Source: Eleginops maclovinus
Taxonomy: Eukaryota > Chordata > Actinopteri > Perciformes > Eleginopidae
Direction: 5' to 3'
DNA length: 64,000 nt
NCBI RefSeq assembly: GCF_036324505.1
Contig: NC_086356.1
Coordinates: 19,343,528-19,407,527, forward strand
The position numbers and the translations under genes were made by a program. The notes under the pieces were generated by a model. That model was not told the DNA's origin and searched no databases. It saw only the letters and a program-made list of their open reading frames with translations. The first letter of the stretch is position 1, and every line of letters begins with the position of its first letter. This document shows positions 45,701-60,099 of the stretch, one piece after another.

Positions 45701-47300
45701 AATTCTCCTTATTTTATTTTGACTGCGTGTCGTCCAATCCATTCTCCCATGCTTAAGTCCCTCAAATATAATTCATGCAAATGCAATTGCAGAAAGAAAA
45801 TGCTAATGTTTAGTCTTGTGTTCACATTATGGTCTGCAGAAATTAATACCCTGCATGTTAACAGTGTAGATTCTTTAAAATGCATCAATCACTGTATCCC
45901 TGCAAGATTTAGAGCCAGGCTGGTTGTTTTAGAAGCTAATTTATAACCAATTGAACGTCAAAAGTGCAGGCATGGGCTCTCCTTTCGTGTGTATTCATGA
46001 TTATAGAGTGAAACGAGGATATCAGACGGCCAGAATGTGGAAGTAATATTTTTTTTCTCTTTCAAAATTCACTGCTGTATATGATAAGTGTTGTATTCAT
46101 GCCTTTTGTCTTTTCTATTGTTAAATTACAATGCCATCACACTGAACTGTAAATTGATTTTGATTATCCTTATTAAATGTTATTTTTTGTTATTAAACAA
46201 TATGTTTATGATGCCTTTTCCCAACTGATGGCGACTCATTGTATTTTGTGTCTCACGAGAAAATACGATTATTCTCCAGTGATTCACTGTTAGGCCAGTG
46301 GAGGGTGCCCGACTCTTTTGTGAATTATTTTCTGAAATCGTTTTATGCAATATCCTTAAATTTGCCAAGGCGCATGTTTATCCAGGGGATCAATCAAAAT
46401 ATACACCCTATTTTAAATACACGTACCAAAAACACATTAAATCTCTAGGAAAATATGCATACATCAGATTTCAAACAGTATGTATTGATCCGATTTGAAA
46501 CATGCAGGACTTAGTGCGCCCTGTTTGGTCAGTTTGTGTGCTGCTATTCTTGGCTAATTTAATGTGATTTGGAAAAAGCCTGGGTCAGTATCAGTCTCTG
46601 CTTTTTACTTTTTCTACTGGCTATTTGCTATTTGTAACTCATGCAGGTGGCATGGGCTTTTTAAGACATTTCCACCATAAATGAATGCACAACAGACCAT
46701 ATTGAAGCATACATATTCAAACGAATTCAGTAAATGAAGAGTTTGACACTATAATGTCCGTCACCCCAGAGTTTAAAAGAAAACTATCCCCTTGATCATG
46801 GCTTTATTTTTATTTTTTTAAATAGTCGCCTACTTGCATTACATATAGTAAACTAGTAATCATTGGTTTATTGAAAACATGTATTTTATCAGATGTATAT
46901 TTTTATTTGTAAAAATCCCTTATAATGAATTTGGGCTGAACATCCCTGATTATGATGTGCAATGAAAACTGTTCCCAATTTGGGATCAATAAAGTATATC
47001 TTATCTTATCTTGTCTTATTATTGTCTGTTTGTGGTGTTTGTGATATGCAGACACCACAATTAACCTGCTTAAATAAAGAAAAAATAAAGGCCACTTTTT
47101 TTTTTCTACCAATTGTTTGTAATTTAATTTGCTATTTTTGGGTCACTTAATAGAATGATCTGTCAATCAAACTGCATTATGATTACTATAATACAAATGT
47201 AAAAATATATATTGATTAAATCAGTAACTTGATAAATATTAGTTTTTTCTGAATGAGTACAGTTCTCTAAAAGTGCTGGACTATAATGTTTTTGGTTCAT
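42780..47300. other. miga2 3' UTR and intergenic spacer
   Basis: No exon seen on either strand. AATAAA-type signals are scattered, so the miga2 transcript end cannot be fixed. A short L2-like tail lies at 46970-47022 (TTGGGATCAATAAAGTATAT then CTTATCTTATC). Confidence 0.5.
46970..47022 (+). mobile_element. L2-like 3' tail fragment
   Basis: GTTCCCAATTTGGGATCAAT followed by AAAGTATATCTTATCTTATC, the usual sense-strand tail. Nothing else of the element is recognised. Confidence 0.5.
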
Positions 47301-47329
47301 TCAATAATTCTTCTCTATGGGTAAAGTAT

Positions 47330-47456
47330 CTCCTCTCCGGTGATCTGCGGGGATTGGACGGCGGCTCCTCTGCCGGGGACTCAGAGCTCCGTTCCCGGAT
47401 TGGTGCGACACGTGTCTGGGGCGTTTTTTCACTTTGCCGGGTTGTGTCCGGGTAAG
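47330..47456 (+). promoter_or_regulatory. GC-rich promoter and 5' UTR of dolpp1
   Basis: A GC-rich island in AT-rich DNA with GGATTGG (inverted CCAAT boxes at about 47351 and 47397), a CACGTG E-box (47409-47414) and, at the start codon, AAGATGGCG, which matches the YY1-type start element of TATA-less genes. Confidence 0.55.
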
Positions 47457-50400
47457 ATGGCGTTGGAAGAGCAGTGCTCGGCACCATCTCAATGGCGGTC
47501 CATATCTCTGACACACGTAGAGTTTGCGGAAGGTAAGTAAACTAAACATCTTTCTTTAACTAGTGGGCATGCTAACCACTGTGCGAATTTGTATAATTTT
47601 CCATGATTTTCGTGTGTTTATGCGCGCTATTGAATGAACACGGCCGTTGGTGATACTGCCAAATAGTGAGACGGTGAAGAACGTCGAGCACAGCGGGGAA
47701 TGTAAACCCGGACTGCGAAATTGTGAGACAGCGACGCATGCGCAATCGGAGCTAATGTCCACAATGAAGGCTAGCTAGCCTGTTAGCTGCCCTAATATCG
47801 GTTTTGATATATTCCCACAGGATTAGGCGAATATTCCGCGTAGTGTAGGAATTATTTGACACAATTCAAGCATACTAAATGCTAAAATATAATTACTGAC
47901 TGTGGTTGGAATAATAACCTATTTCTCCCTATATAATTGTAGCCAGTAGTGCGGCTAACGTAGTTAGCTCTTTGGCCTCATACAGATTAGTACGTTAGCT
48001 AGCTTTTACCACGTTGCACAGGGATGTTTGAATTAAGCAAATATAATAATGTGGTGTGTTCGTAATCTAAATTGTGGTTTTGCTTTTCAACCACAGCAGC
48101 TTCCTACTGCTGAATATTTCAACCATCCGGGTTCACCGAGTGCCTTAAAGTGTCACTCCCACCAGTGTAATTTCACTTTACTGGGGTTTATGATACGCTT
48201 TAACATCTCGGAGACGACGCTGAATCTGTCTGCAAAAGTGCAAAGTAGATAATTTACTTTTACCAATCTTTGGGGGAGAGTAGACACATTTGCATAGGTG
48301 GGAAAAGTACTTAGATCTTGTACTTGGGTAGAAGTACCAGAATGTAGGAATACTCGGTTACAAGTTAAAGTCCTGCAATCAAAATGTTCCTCAAGTACAA
48401 AAGTAAAAACATACTTCAAGTACCAAAAGTAAAAGTAGACATTGTGCAGATTGGTTCATTTCAGAATAATATATATGATATGATGTGTTTTGATGATGAT
48501 GATGATGATGATTATTATTATATATTATTGCAAAAATGTCCCAGTCTGGGATTAATGAAGTAATTCTTATGTTATAATTATTGATCATTAAAGTGTTCTC
48601 AGAGCTGGTAAAGGTGCAGCTAGTTTTAATGGCTTTGTATACTGCAGGGTAGCTGCTGGATTTACTCCAGGTGAACTAAAGTCTGATCTAAAGAGTTGAT
48701 AATAATTCAAATAATTAATCAACTTTTCAAAAGTAACTAATGGTATTAAATAAATGATGTGAAGCCAAAGTACAATATTAACCTCTGAATAGAAGTCGGG
48801 TACAAGTATATAGTAGCTAAATTTAATTTCTCAAGTAAAGTAAAAGTACCTCAAAATTGTACTTAAGTAGAGTACTTGAGTAAATGTACTTTGTTACTTT
48901 ACACTGCTGCAAATTTGCCTATGAGTGTTTTACAGTATTAAAGTTCATGGTACAAGGGTTTGTCCTAGACTTTAAGGCACTTTTTTGTATACCAGTCAAT
49001 CCTAAAAGTAAATATGGACCATAATCCTAGATGAAATGCACGATGAAGGGTCTGAAATATTTTGTGTGTTGATATTGCAAATGGAGCTGTTGTGTTGCAG
49101 GAAAAATGTCTGACTATTTCCAAAAACGTGTTAGCTATTATATAATCATCTGTTTGTTTGTTTGTTTGTTAAGGTGATCTGACGGGACGCATACTGGCCT
49201 ACATCAGTCTCTTACCCATAGCAATCCTTGTGGGTTTTGTCACACTCATAGTGTTTAAACGGGAGCTGCACACGGTGAGTTCTGCACATGCACTTTTAGC
49301 ATCCCTTTTAAACATAGTTTGGTCACACTGTTAATTGTCTCAAAGGAGCCTGAAATATGGTGTCAGGCAGGCCAAACATTTGTAAGAAGTCATGTGGTGA
49401 ACTTGTTTTTATTTTCTACAGATTTCCTTCTTCGGTGGGCTCATCCTGAATGAAGGGGTGAACTGGGTGCTGAAGCACATTTTCAGAGAGCCGCGCCCAT
49501 GTGCAGGTGAAGTGAAGAACAAGCTGTTGACTTTTTGTTTATTAGCGTTGGGCAACACTGAAAACCATAAATCAAATGTGAAATGTGTTCAATGTCAAAG
49601 AAAACAATCTCTTGTGGCATTCAAAATAATTCAAATACACAATGATATGCAAATATTTTCCAAATGGATTAAATTGTGTCCAAGCTGGATAAAGTAAAAT
49701 AGTAAGAGACGCACACTTAAGCTTCAACTTGGGTGTTTCCTTTATATGTATTTGTAATCAATGTTGAAAATGTATGTTGTGGTTTTTCTGCAGGAGCTCA
49801 CACAACGCTGCACACAGAGTATGGGATGCCCTCCAATCATTCCCAGTTTATGTGGTTCTTTGTTGTTTACTTCTTCCTTTTCCTTTATTTAAGGTGAGTT
49901 TTGTCTTTGTATTTGGAGAGATTTAAAGGGTCAAAGCTGTGAAAAGTGTAGCAACTTGCTAATATTCATGTCCAAAAACTCATATCTTTGCTTAATTTCG
50001 ACAATTGAAGAATTTCATTTAGGTTAATAATTAAAAAAAATAATCAAAAAATAAATATGATGTGAGCATGTGTGTATGTATATATATATATATGGTTTAT
50101 TCCAGCAGGGCATGTATTTGATTATGCCGTTTTTGATTATCACTCGTTAGGTGCGTTCCCCTGGTGGTGGTTCGGTGTGAACTCATGCTGAACTCTTTTT
50201 TCCCCAGAATGCATCAAACGAACAATGCTCGATGTGTGGACCTGCTGTGGAGACACATACTCTCCATCATCCTGTTGGGCGTGGCCTTATCAGTCTCATA
50301 CAGCCGGTAAGGCTGCAACGAATGATTTTAATATCAAGTGAACTAACTATTATTTTCTTGTCTATGATATACAAATATTCCTGATATTTGTTTTGGCTCA

Positions 50401-52219
50401 AAAAATGTACAAAAACTCATAACAAACTGTAATATATCAATCAGTTAAATGATTAATGGGTTATCCAAATTCATGTTACTTTCTACATTTAGTAAACTTG
50501 TTTTTTAAGCTTAAAAAATCTATGTAGCTCGTCAAACTATGGCATTGCTGATCATTTCCAGTAAGGGCAAGTGGAAAATAACTTTATCATTGTTTGTGTG
50601 TTACAATTTCACGTGAAAGCAAAATTGTGCTATTTCCTGTGCAAATATATATGCAAGTGTGAAACTATTTAAAGTGCATGCTGCTGGACTTAGTTTAGTT
50701 TAACAATCAAGGCACAATTTGTATTTTCCTCAACATTATTTCCCTCTTGCTCCTCCTCAGGGTCTACCTGTTGTATCACTCCTGGAGCCAGGTTTTCTAT
50801 GGCGGAGTGGCCGGTAGTACAATTGGCATAGTGTGGTTCTTTTTCACACAAGAGGTGCTGACACCATTATTCCCCAAAATAGCAGCCTGGTGAGTAATGC
50901 TCTCATTTCTCTCAGCCTCCTTCTTCTGTCACAGGGGAAGACGATCCGTCTGCAGCCTGAATAACTAGATGAAACCGGTCTGTTCATTTGTTCTCTCACA
51001 ATTTGTAGGCCAATATCAGAGTACTTCCTGGTGCGAGACACAAGCCTGATCCCCAACATCTTATGGTTTGAGTATACAGTGACCAGATCAGAGGCCAGGT
51101 AAGATCATTAAAAACACCCGACACCACATCATCACCATCACCACAACCTGCTCACACAAGTTCTGTTAAAAATGTCAAAAGTATTCTACCTATAATGAAC
51201 ATTGAGTATGTATTTGGTTCCATCTGCATGCTTGAATTCCCCAGATATATCATACAAAAATACTGTGAGATTAGTGATCATAAGTGCCCAAAAATCCACT
51301 GCAGCTCACCAGACTGTCCAATGGGGGACCGGGGGGAGTTTACAATAATATTTAATGATGCCATGTTTCAAAAAGAGGGAAAAAAGGGCAGGAAATAGCT
51401 AATGTACGATAGAAACAGGATAAACACTAGCCAATATGAATACATTGTAGTTACTTTAAAATAATAATGGAAAATATTAAATTGAGACGACAAAGTAACG
51501 TTTATTTACATTTGTTAGTAATATTTAATTTATGGGAAGCCTGGTTATGGTTGATCCAGAGAGTGAAAACAGGTTTTATTTCTTGAATAAAAATAAAATA
51601 GTATAGTGTCTGCTGTTATTGGCATAATGAATGGTTAATTCAGTCCATAAGCAGTTTGCCGTTAATGCAGAGTACATTGTTAAACATGTTAGCTCTTAGC
51701 TTGCAGGCTACAAACTAACCTTGCAAGTTGTGACTGTAGCTGTGTTCCAAATATCAGCTTTTAGTCTAGCGGCCAGCATAGTGATCCCTAAAATGTTGAG
51801 GACCCCAAAGTGTTACGAGGGAAATGTATAGTAGGGGTCCCCAGCAAATATAAACTGCTGAATGCTAACTTGCATATGTTGGGCAACTTGCACAATTAGC
51901 ACAAGTCGCATGAATTAAAATGAATGGCATTAAAGGCTATGTAAAGGAGGTTGAATAAGCTGCATTAGCTTTCTCCACTTTAGACTGGTTAAGTTCACGG
52001 GAGGCCCTTTCTGCATCACATTGGGTGGGTATAGTTTGTCCCTGTTAACAAATTCACTGTATGCTGTGATTGATATTAACCTAATTTCTGTCTCTTTATG
52101 ATTTGACCAGGCTTTGAACATGTTTGAGGCTGTTGCATTTGTTCTGTGACTCAATCCTTTTTTTGTTTTTGATTTCCTGTAGGAACAGACAACGAAAGCT
52201 TGGAACAAAACTTCAGTGA
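47457..52219 (+). CDS. dolpp1: Dolichyldiphosphatase 1
   Basis: ER membrane phosphatase of the PAP2 superfamily that converts dolichyl diphosphate to dolichyl phosphate on the lumenal side, so the N-glycosylation carrier is recycled. Eight exons: 47457-47532, 49174-49274, 49422-49506, 49794-49893, 50208-50306, 50761-50889, 51009-51098, 52183-52219; 238 residues, the same as human. Seen: membrane helices [50 protein letters not shown] and [18 protein letters not shown]; the three phosphatase motifs K77-x6-R84-P85 (KHIFREPRP), P100-S-N-H103 and S153-R154 to H160 (SRVYLLYH); and a C-terminus of [12 protein letters not shown] identical to human as I recall it. The start is in strong context within the 25-codon exon 1. 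AATAAA lies at 53410-53415. Confidence 0.96.
48296..48909 (-). mobile_element. hAT-type MITE in dolpp1 intron 1, with nested repeat
   Basis: The ends read GGGAAAAGTACTTAGATCTT and, at the other side, ACTTGAGTAAATGTACTTTG then TTACTTTACACTGC, the hallmark of a very common fish MITE with AAGTAC-rich ends. An inner (TGA)n run (48490-48520) and an L2-like tail (48530-48570, GTCCCAGTCTGGGATTAATG) look like a nested insertion. Confidence 0.75.
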
Positions 52220-53430
52220 TGTGCACAGCTCCTCTTGAAACTTGAGTTTAGGACCACACATACAAACACACACTCATGTTCCCATACACAAACAGAATGC
52301 TCACTCGACAGAAACACACTGGAGAACCATCCTTTGGACTGACGTGGGTGCGAGGAGAAAAGGGCGGAAAGCGTTTCCAGGCGGCGACAGAGTGCCTGGA
52401 CCTGGAGTCCGTCCACAAACGCCTCCTTCTTATACAGCTTGCCCCCACAATGCTCCTCAATGCATGCAAGACTGTGCAAGAGGCATACTATTTAATGATA
52501 GATTAATATATATATATTTTAACTATAAGCGCACGCTGACAGTAACGGTGTACTGTAAGAGATTCAAGGGGTTCTAAAAAGAAATATTCAAAATGGTGGG
52601 CGTCATTGCAGCATGTATTTAGTGATTTCCTTTTTTTTAAATATATATTCGGATGTATAGCAGGTGGGGAGGGGGGTGGCTATGACTAGGTTGGTAGTGT
52701 GTGGAATTAACCATTTTTCATTGTTATTTCATAGAAAATGACCAATTACTAAAAATTGGTTAAGATGTAATATAAATGAAAATTTGCACTTTGTGAAATT
52801 TACAAGTTAAGAAAACCCCTGACTAACACTAGTTAAATGTTAAGACCCTCCCCCTCTTCTCCCTCCTCAGTCTTTGCTTTGTGTCTATGACTCCAAAGCT
52901 GATTTCCTTTGTACTATTGAGCATCGAGGTTTGTGCTTTCTATTCATATCCACGTGTGAGGACTATGAGACTGATTCACAGCGGTTCAGTTCTTTTTCCT
53001 TTGTCTGACACTTTTGGACTGAGGTGGAGTTTTGTATCTGACGCCTCGCACACAGTAGCAGCCTGGAAACAGGATTTCCTTTTTTTATTCCGTCAGTTTC
53101 TTATCTCGTTTTATTTTTACCTTTCCAAGATTACATTCCATATCACTTAGTGACAAAACATTCATACAGACTGCTGAGGGGATATGTTTTCTTTTTGTAT
53201 TATTTTTAAAGAAAGGAGTAAAAAAAAAAAGCCTCAGGTCAGTCTTAGCATGTGATCATGCTTAAATCCTCACAGCTCACGGCAGCTAATGTTGACAGCT
53301 GTCATGTGGGGACTGAAGCTGATTTAAAACTGTCATATTAGCTCCGCAAAGGGAAGTAGTTCTCTTAGTTTGACTTTTTTGTTTTTCATGTGTAACCTAT
53401 ATCGGGCTGAATAAAAATGTGTTTATGTAC
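52220..53430 (+). other. dolpp1 3' UTR
   Basis: The first AATAAA in good position is at 53410-53415, giving a 3' UTR of about 1.2 kb. Open frames inside it have no family similarity or splice logic. Confidence 0.5.
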
Positions 53431-56400
53431 AGCAGATGGTTCAAGTCTGGTGCTTTGAAATACAGTTGCATCTTCTCAAATGCTGTTTATCTTTTTAGAG
53501 TGTTTGCTGTTGAGCAAATGTGGCACTTTATCAGATTTGCTGATCGTCTACTGGCTGTGTTTTCCTCTGATGTGCATCAGTATCAGTCAGTTTGATGGCA
53601 GCGGGCTGTAATCCCATCAGTGTCTCGGTTCTGCTCGATTACCGTCTCTGAAAGTGAGGATGGAGATAAAATAAAGTGATAGAAATAGTGATGGAAAGAT
53701 TTGCATGAGGCACCTGTCACCACCATTTAGAAATATTACAGCGGTGCAGTAAGCGTTTAACGCACTAACAATTGCTTGCAGAAAGATATCATATATGCAG
53801 TAAAACATTAAAATGTTGATTGTAAATTTGAGAACTAAAAAAGGTTTAGCTGAGATTGGTTGGATGCCATACATTTTGAAGGATTTTAGTAATAAATCCA
53901 ACTATTAAACATTTACATTTTGATCCTGTAACGCAAAAAAAAAAAATCTTGAGGATTAGGGTGGAATTGAGAGGTTAGCCTACACTACATTTTATGAAAA
54001 CATGTACAAAAAGATGCTAAGACCCATAAAGACTTTGCAAAGAGGGCAAACAACCACAAAAACAACTATTTAAAAACTGACTAACGAGACAAATGGACCG
54101 CATGCTAAGCAGAATGACTTCAGAGTGGTCTGTCTCTTCCTCCTAGACCGCCTTTTTGTGCCTGGGGGCGTATTTTGTCTCGCAACCCATCCTGGGTAAT
54201 GTCATACAAAATCAAAAATATCAATGTCTTTGTACTTCACGTCAGAAAATCACATCTTAAGCAATAGTCCTCAACGAAACAACTAATGTCCTTTCAATAT
54301 CTGTTCAGCTATTTCTAGAACAGTAAACCGAGCAAAAGTTGACATTGCCACAACGCAAACAAGGCTAAAAAAAATGTAATGTCAGACAAAAAAACATAAA
54401 TCATTTTCTGCATTTAAAAAAGCACAAAAGGCAGTATTTTGTGCCCAATAGAAATGTGCTGATGTGACAAAATGTGCACAATCCATTTAATCCAAAGCCT
54501 ACTTATGGAAAATATGCAAAGCATATTTGTTAATATAGCCTTATTTGTCAGAAACACCATTATTTAATAATGCATTTTTAGGTTAAACTAGGAGTAAACA
54601 AAATATTTTCCTCAGTTCACTATACAAACAATGGATAAAGTCTCTCTGTGCTGAACACTGCTGGAGAAAATACTTCAGGCCTTTCCTACAGAAACATCTG
54701 TCCTATTTAAATGACCTATTCCATTTTTGATTCACTTTTCAGGTCTAACCTCAGGCTATCCCCAAACACCCGTCGGGAACGGCCGTAGCCTACATAAGAA
54801 ATGAGAAAGACCTCAGCCTACTTCTGTTTCTCCCTTTCTTAGCGGAGACGGTTAGAGCTGGCTGTCAGATGTGTGTTTACTGAACAGGTATTTAATCCTT
54901 ATCTCTAACTGTCTGTGTTTTAAGAAGTACAGGCCATACAGACTTCTACAGAGGTGTCCTTTAATGGGATATTAAAGTCCTCTGAAATAAACATAGGAGG
55001 GCTGACATCCACTGGATGAAGGCTGTAATTGCAATGTCAAACTCAATGTAAGCAGCCAGGAGGAAGTCATAAACAGATCATTTCCTGTTTGATGATTTTT
55101 TAGGAACATATCAGTGCACAGCATCATTAGTGTATCAAATCTGCACATATTGTGTTTCTAATTTGGTTAAAAAAAACAAAACAAGCATGTGATGAATAGA
55201 TTAAAATAAATGTGTAGTACGAATAAAAGGTAGAAAAAACTAAACTAAACGCAGCTTAATGCAAAGGTCTACACTTCTGGGAATCAAGTACAACAATTTG
55301 AATTTCTTTCTCTGACAATAAAATGTACAGTAGCTATAGTAAATAAATGAGAAATGAAATAGGTTTCATTTGACTTTTCGATCGTGGGCACTATTTTTTC
55401 TCCTTGTTTTGTTTTAAGTTAGGAGGGAGGAACCTCTCTGTCTCTGTGAAACCACTGACCTGACCTTTGATCAATATTAATCGAAACCGAGCTTTGCCTG
55501 GACAGGTCTAAAGTCCACCTCTAACTGAGCAGTGATGTTTCGCTTGTTTAGAGTCTGTAGCTTTGAGTCCGTGTGAGTGTCTCTGCTATTGATCCACTAG
55601 ATGACGCCAACACACCGTACAGTGAAACTGTGTGACAGCTTTGTGTAGTTTCTTTGTAGAACTGCAGGCTAACTGTAACTCAGACCACCACACACAGCGT
55701 TGCATCACCATGCATTTACCTCTAAGTCTTCATCAAAGTGCTGTATGTGGCATTATGTTATTTAAAACCTAACTTAACCTGATCGAGACATTTGTTGAAC
55801 TTAATGTGGTCTGATAGTCTAGGTGAATTCCATATGGGGATCAATATCAGTTTATCTTATCTTAGTTTTAGTTTACTTGCACTATTTGTGTTATTAAAAT
55901 ACACATACATAACAAATATTTTACAATTCAGGAGCAGGAAACCCACCTGTTTGAAGCCCCCATCTGAATGATTTTAAACTGTCACAATGTTAAAGAGAAG
56001 ACGATATATATAGACAAATTCATTAATATATGGCATGTTTATGGTTATATGTGGTCATACTTTTCTTTTTCGGGGGTGATTAAACTGAACATAATTATAT
56101 AAAGTAATACAATCCATCGAAGTCTGATGAATCAGTTAAAAATGTTAAAAGTAGTCTCAACACTTTTCTTCCCATGGTATACACATTTTAAGGGTTATAA
56201 ACTTTATCAATATGACAACTCTCATGTTGCTCTTTCCCCTCAAAAGAAAGTATTTTATTTCACTGCAACAGGGGAAAACAATGCTGATTGTTGAAAATGC
56301 ACTTTGGCTGTAAATGGAAACCTCAAGTGTTTGGCAGAAGATCAACATTTAAAAACTGTTAGGTTGGTTGAAATGAAGTATTGAGTTTTCATTAACTGAA

Positions 56401-59160
56401 GGACGTTAGAAATGCAGGATGGAAATACACAGGTCACCTATATTTAAAGTACAGGAAATCACTTTGTTCAATTAATTATGAATGAAACTTTATTTAAATG
56501 GCGCTTTTTATCAGAAATCAGAAATCCTTTATATGTCCCACAACAGGGAATATACAAGGTCTCAGCATTTGACCCATCCTCGAGTTAGGAAGAGCTAGGG
56601 GACGGTCTTTCAGGGACTTGAATTGGTGACCTTCCAGTTCCCAAGCCAAGTCCATATAGACTTTGCCACCACCGCTCCGTACATAAAAGGAAAAACAAAG
56701 CTCTTCCCCAAAAGTAAAAACAAAAATTCCATAGACAGAGCAACACAAAACCTTGTGATTAATAATAACACTTAATACCAAAAAACTCAATAAACACTAA
56801 AACTGAAATGTATAATCTTCATGTGGACAGTATTTTTGACGTTTATCATAAACAAAATAATCATTTAATTGTGTTTGAAATATTAGGATCACAGTAAAAC
56901 AAGCAAACAATACACATGTTATCCTTCTCAGAGACCAAAGCAAATGTATGCTCAACTGTATTTATTTTATTATCTTACTTTATTTATTTTTTTCAAGTTT
57001 TACAGAATGGTTGACATACCTACAGTAGGCTTATGAGTTTAGAAATAAACCAAGAAAACCTTAAATATCAAAAAAGTAAAATAAATAAATCAGTATATAA
57101 ATGATTGCCAAATAAATCAGGGAATTTTTTTACAAATTGAGCATTTCATATCCACTCTGGCAGCTGATCTTATCTGAAGAGTGTATGATAATTAGTGTCT
57201 GCTGAAACATGAAACTCAGGGTTGAACAGATACACGTGTGTTACAGCAGATATAAGAGAGCTGGCATTAAGCATGTTCAAACTGCCGCCCGCACACTTTT
57301 TGTGTCTTGGCTGAAACGCCACATTTAAATAACCCCCCCCCCGCCGCTGATTTCATATTCTTGTTTTTGTTTTATGGACATGTCTTTAATCGTTTGGAGT
57401 TAAACTGGGCATTGTTCATTTGCAAAAGATTGTCCTGATCTGATCAAAATCCTAAAATAGCTCCAATGAACTTGTTTCTTCACCTATGTTTATGAGTTAA
57501 TAGGACACATAATATATTTCACTTTCCATTATTCCTATCAGTACATTGATTACATTTGCATGAATTTTAGCTGAGAGTCAAATCCTCAGGTGTTCTGGCA
57601 GCAGATGTCTCTTTCTGTCAAATAACCCCTTCTCACACGTCGGTAAATTGTTTTGTTTTTGTGCAAATGTGTTCTGTATATGAGTGAAACCCTGCTAAGC
57701 TCCACAGATTCAAAAGTAGCAACACAACCAGCAGAGGCACAGAAAACAACATGCTCCTTCTAACTACTTACAGAATCAGATATACCTTATTTATCCTAGG
57801 GGAGATTGAGTTACATGTCAGTTTTAGAATAAAATAAAATAGAAGATGAATTAACTTTTAAAAAAACGTATCAAATAAGAAAGTGCACTCAAAAGGTAAA
57901 ACAAATATAATGAGAAATCAAAGGAAAAAAATGACCAACAACTGATGAAATACAATAAATAATCTAATCTTTATTACTGTCACTCTGTGTTTTTCCAGTT
58001 TCTCCACTTGGAGGCAGCACACACTGACCTGGAATCAGATTTACAGACGTAGAAGTTCCCTGTGACATGGGCTGGTTCAAGGACAAACTCATATTTAGAG
58101 GTCGACATGATTTTTGAGTCAAATTATAGTAATAATTTTTGGTTTTTATGAATCTAATGTAAAATATAAAATATCTATTGATACATTTCCTCTCCTTATA
58201 GCTGATTTTTTAAAGGGCTGTTTTGAGTAAGATTGATCCATTGATAACTCTAAAAACTGTACTACTGTCTCAGAATAGTTATACTCTATTATCCTAAAAT
58301 TACAAGATGTTTTAAAGCTTTGATTACAGAGATGTTTTTAATTCTGGCCTCTCACCTGCAGTAGTGTTATTCTTTATTTAGACACTGAGGGAACAGTGAG
58401 GAAAACATAGTCTCTGTTAGGTCCTGATCCAAGGCCAGCTGGTGAACACGTGCTTCTATTTTTACACAATATTGAGCTTATGTTGCACTCATTTCAATAT
58501 TGCAGAGGAGAAAACAAACAAACACAACACATAAACAACTCTCAAGCTGTGGCCCGGCACTATTTATACCAAAGATCTGTACCGATGAACCACAACATCT
58601 GCCTCTGTACACCTGCTCTGGTAAAAATCCCTCGCTGTCTCTTCCAGCCTCACACAGGGTTTAATTGCCATTAGTTGATTTATAGTTTTATGAATATTTT
58701 CATAAAAGAACGTCATCCCAGATGATCAGCTGGCTTTTGCACTGTAGATGGGAATACAATCTGCGGTGTGGACGCTTCTTCGTACAGAGTTTAGAGTTCA
58801 TAACACACTTATATAGGCATTAATTGAAGGATAACTCACGTACAAAATGACCATTTGAAGCAGAACTGAGTTTAAAGTATGAGAGAGCAACATGCTGCAT
58901 AAACAGCACGTATAGTGGTGTTTATAAAAACTGTCACATGACTGACAGTTTCTGTGTTTGTGCTTTTGCATCCTCTGATTAGATTCATAAGGTGGAAATA
59001 TAAAACCTCCTGCTTTTCCATTTCCTGCTGTAGCTATCTTTTATCAATTTTCTATCAGGTGCAGGATCACATTTGTGGAATTATTACATTCACACTGCAA
59101 AGGAATATAAATCCCTCAATAAATATAAATACATACTTAAGACCCTTTAGATGAACAAAG
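53431..59160. other. Gene-poor AT-rich intergenic DNA
   Basis: I find no exon with recognisable similarity. Two L2-like tail fragments are present, at about 56515-56700 (AGAAATCCTTTATATGTCCC) and 57773-57810 (CAGAATCAGATATACCTTAT), plus simple A-rich runs. Confidence 0.5.
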
Positions 59161-59173
59161 CTGTGTGAACACT

Positions 59174-59285
<112 letters not shown>

Positions 59286-59687
59286 ATTGTGTATGTGTGG
59301 TTCCGGCCATGAGAGACATTTTGCATTTTTTGTGCATTTTCTAAACAACAATTGGATGCAATTGGAATAATGGTATAACTTTTGTAATGATTAACACTAT
59401 GTAGCTTGCATAGTGTGTGAATGTCTACACGGTTGTGTGAGAAGTGGTGGGTTAACTTCCTTTTTGTTCCTAAAAACTCAAGTGCTGCAGTCATCCTTGA
59501 AGTGTTTCAAAACAACTTTTGCAGCCCAAATTGTTGCCTTGACTTTAATAACTGAATAGTAACAACGTCAATCCAGCTTTGTGGGATTTTAGACTCTTGG
59601 ATTTAAAAAAAAATTAAGAAAATATTGCTTAATGCTTGTAGTGAGACAGGTAGCGTTATCTTTAATATTTGACGACTTCTCCTTACC

Positions 59688-60095
59688 AGACTGCCTGTGC
59701 TGCAGCACCTCTTTTCCCCCTCTGTCTGAAACCACAGCCCATTCTGCTCTGATGTGATTGATCAACCTGATTGGTCAACCACTTAGAGATGTCCCGCCCC
59801 ACAGCCTATGACGTACAATGTGTTTGAGCGGTAGCCAATAGGAGCAGAAGTGTTATATAAGGATGTCAGTATGTTCAGGAAGTAAATAAAGGAGTCCAAT
59901 AGAGGTGGAAGAGGAACCCCAGAAAGCACAAGAGGGACCTTTTTCCTTCCTGTTCATGCTTTGTAGGTAAATGTTTGTAATCAGTATTTAGCTGTTGTAT
60001 GTTGCTGTGTTTGTGAGCTCTGGTGCAGCAGGAGGAGCTGCAGGAGGAGCTGCAGGAAGAGCTGTAGGTGGAGCTGCAGGTGTTCCTGCACGGCC
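59688..60095. repeat. Dispersed fish MITE, copy 2, with a short GAGCTGCAG minisatellite
   Basis: From CTGCCTGTGCTGCAGCACCT to AGGAGTCCAATAGA it matches the left part of copy 1 (21340). Between 60028 and 60080 a 12-15-base unit (GGAGCTGCAGGA) is repeated four to five times. Confidence 0.6.
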
Positions 60096-60099
60096 TCCC

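Noticed and set aside
52213..52577. Overlapping frames on both strands after the dolpp1 stop
   Set aside because: They lie in the dolpp1 3' UTR, contain CA-rich simple sequence and have no similarity to known proteins.
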